Assembly (NCBI GenBank): GCA_017962375.1
Contig: JAGCVJ010000010.1
Span: 62,001-126,000, forward strand
Reading direction: 5' to 3'
DNA from: Bacteroidales bacterium
GTDB taxonomy: Bacteria; Bacteroidota; Bacteroidia; Bacteroidales; UBA932
DNA: 64,000 nucleotides
The notes under the pieces are model-generated. The model was given only the letters and a program-made list of their open reading frames with translations. It was not told the DNA's origin and made no database searches. The position numbers and the translations under genes are program-made. Shown here piece by piece: positions 63,892 through 64,000 of this stretch (the stretch's first letter is position 1; each line of letters begins with the position of its first letter).

Positions 63892-63893
63892 CT

Positions 63894-63930
63894 AAAAAAG
63901 CCTTTCAGATACTTCTGAGAGGCTTTTTTC
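63894..63930 (+). terminator. Terminator of tRNA-Val
   Basis: AAAAAGCCTTTCAG pairs with CTGAGAGGCTTTTTT around ATACTT, followed by CTTTT. The remaining bases to 64000 show nothing I can support. Confidence 0.88.
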
Positions 63931-64000
63931 TTTTATACTTCTTCTATACTTCTATTATCGTGGGGGTGTGGCCGGAAAGCTGGGGAATCTTCAGCAGAAT

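Overview
The window reads as chromosome from a Bacteroidota bacterium, most likely order Bacteroidales. The evidence is the repeated -7 element TAnnTTTG, often with TTG or TTTG 19-20 bases upstream, Cys-lipidated exported proteins, serine palmitoyltransferase, a menaquinone methyltransferase, pyruvate phosphate dikinase, an OprO/P-type porin and a secreted fucosidase. The genus cannot be fixed from the sequence alone.

Layout. 1-2012: end of anmK, rplS, tRNA-Arg(ACG) and a terminator, then an XRE regulator with a membrane partner. 2013-9466: a seven-gene co-directional operon with a phosphate/polyphosphate theme: a PhoU-like DUF47 protein, a PiT-like membrane domain fused to a LuxR-type HTH, an OprP-type porin, a lamin-tail lipoprotein, two triphosphate-tunnel (CYTH) proteins and an SLC13/DASS transporter. 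9531-15865: TrkH, a LysR regulator, a GH29 fucosidase and a transglutaminase-like lipoprotein. 15857-21217: cutC, tRNA-Leu, two lipoproteins, menaquinone methyltransferase, ROK kinase, hydroxyacid dehydrogenase and a HigBA-type toxin-antitoxin pair. 21378-31467: SDR and serine palmitoyltransferase (sphingolipids), LysM/M23 peptidase, gyrB, and a beta-barrel/TPR pair. 31559-45074: ftsE-like ATPase, nth, a xerD gene interrupted by an in-frame amber codon, phzF, a lipoprotein, guaA, typA, yceD-rpmF-fabH with tRNA-Arg(CCT), hydF and ppdK.

The stretch from about 45160 to 56870 is an accessory island inserted between housekeeping genes. It holds a RhuM-like protein with a PLD-like tail, a 461-base gap with a candidate structured RNA, a tight seven-gene operon, and a ribbon-helix-helix/PIN toxin-antitoxin pair. 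The operon is the outstanding feature. It encodes a VWA-like lipoprotein, a small membrane protein, a tubulin-like GTPase, a 1066-residue protein with an actin/Hsp70-type ATPase domain, a MotA/TolQ-type channel with a long coiled-coil tail, a MotB/OmpA-type stator partner and an exported DNA/RNA non-specific nuclease. Its channel/stator pair resembles ZorA/ZorB of the Zorya defence system, but the remaining genes differ. I infer a cell-envelope-anchored, ion-driven conflict (probably anti-phage) system that I cannot match to a named one.

56901-63891 returns to housekeeping genes: PIN-PhoH ATPase, purL, folC and tRNA-Val(TAC).
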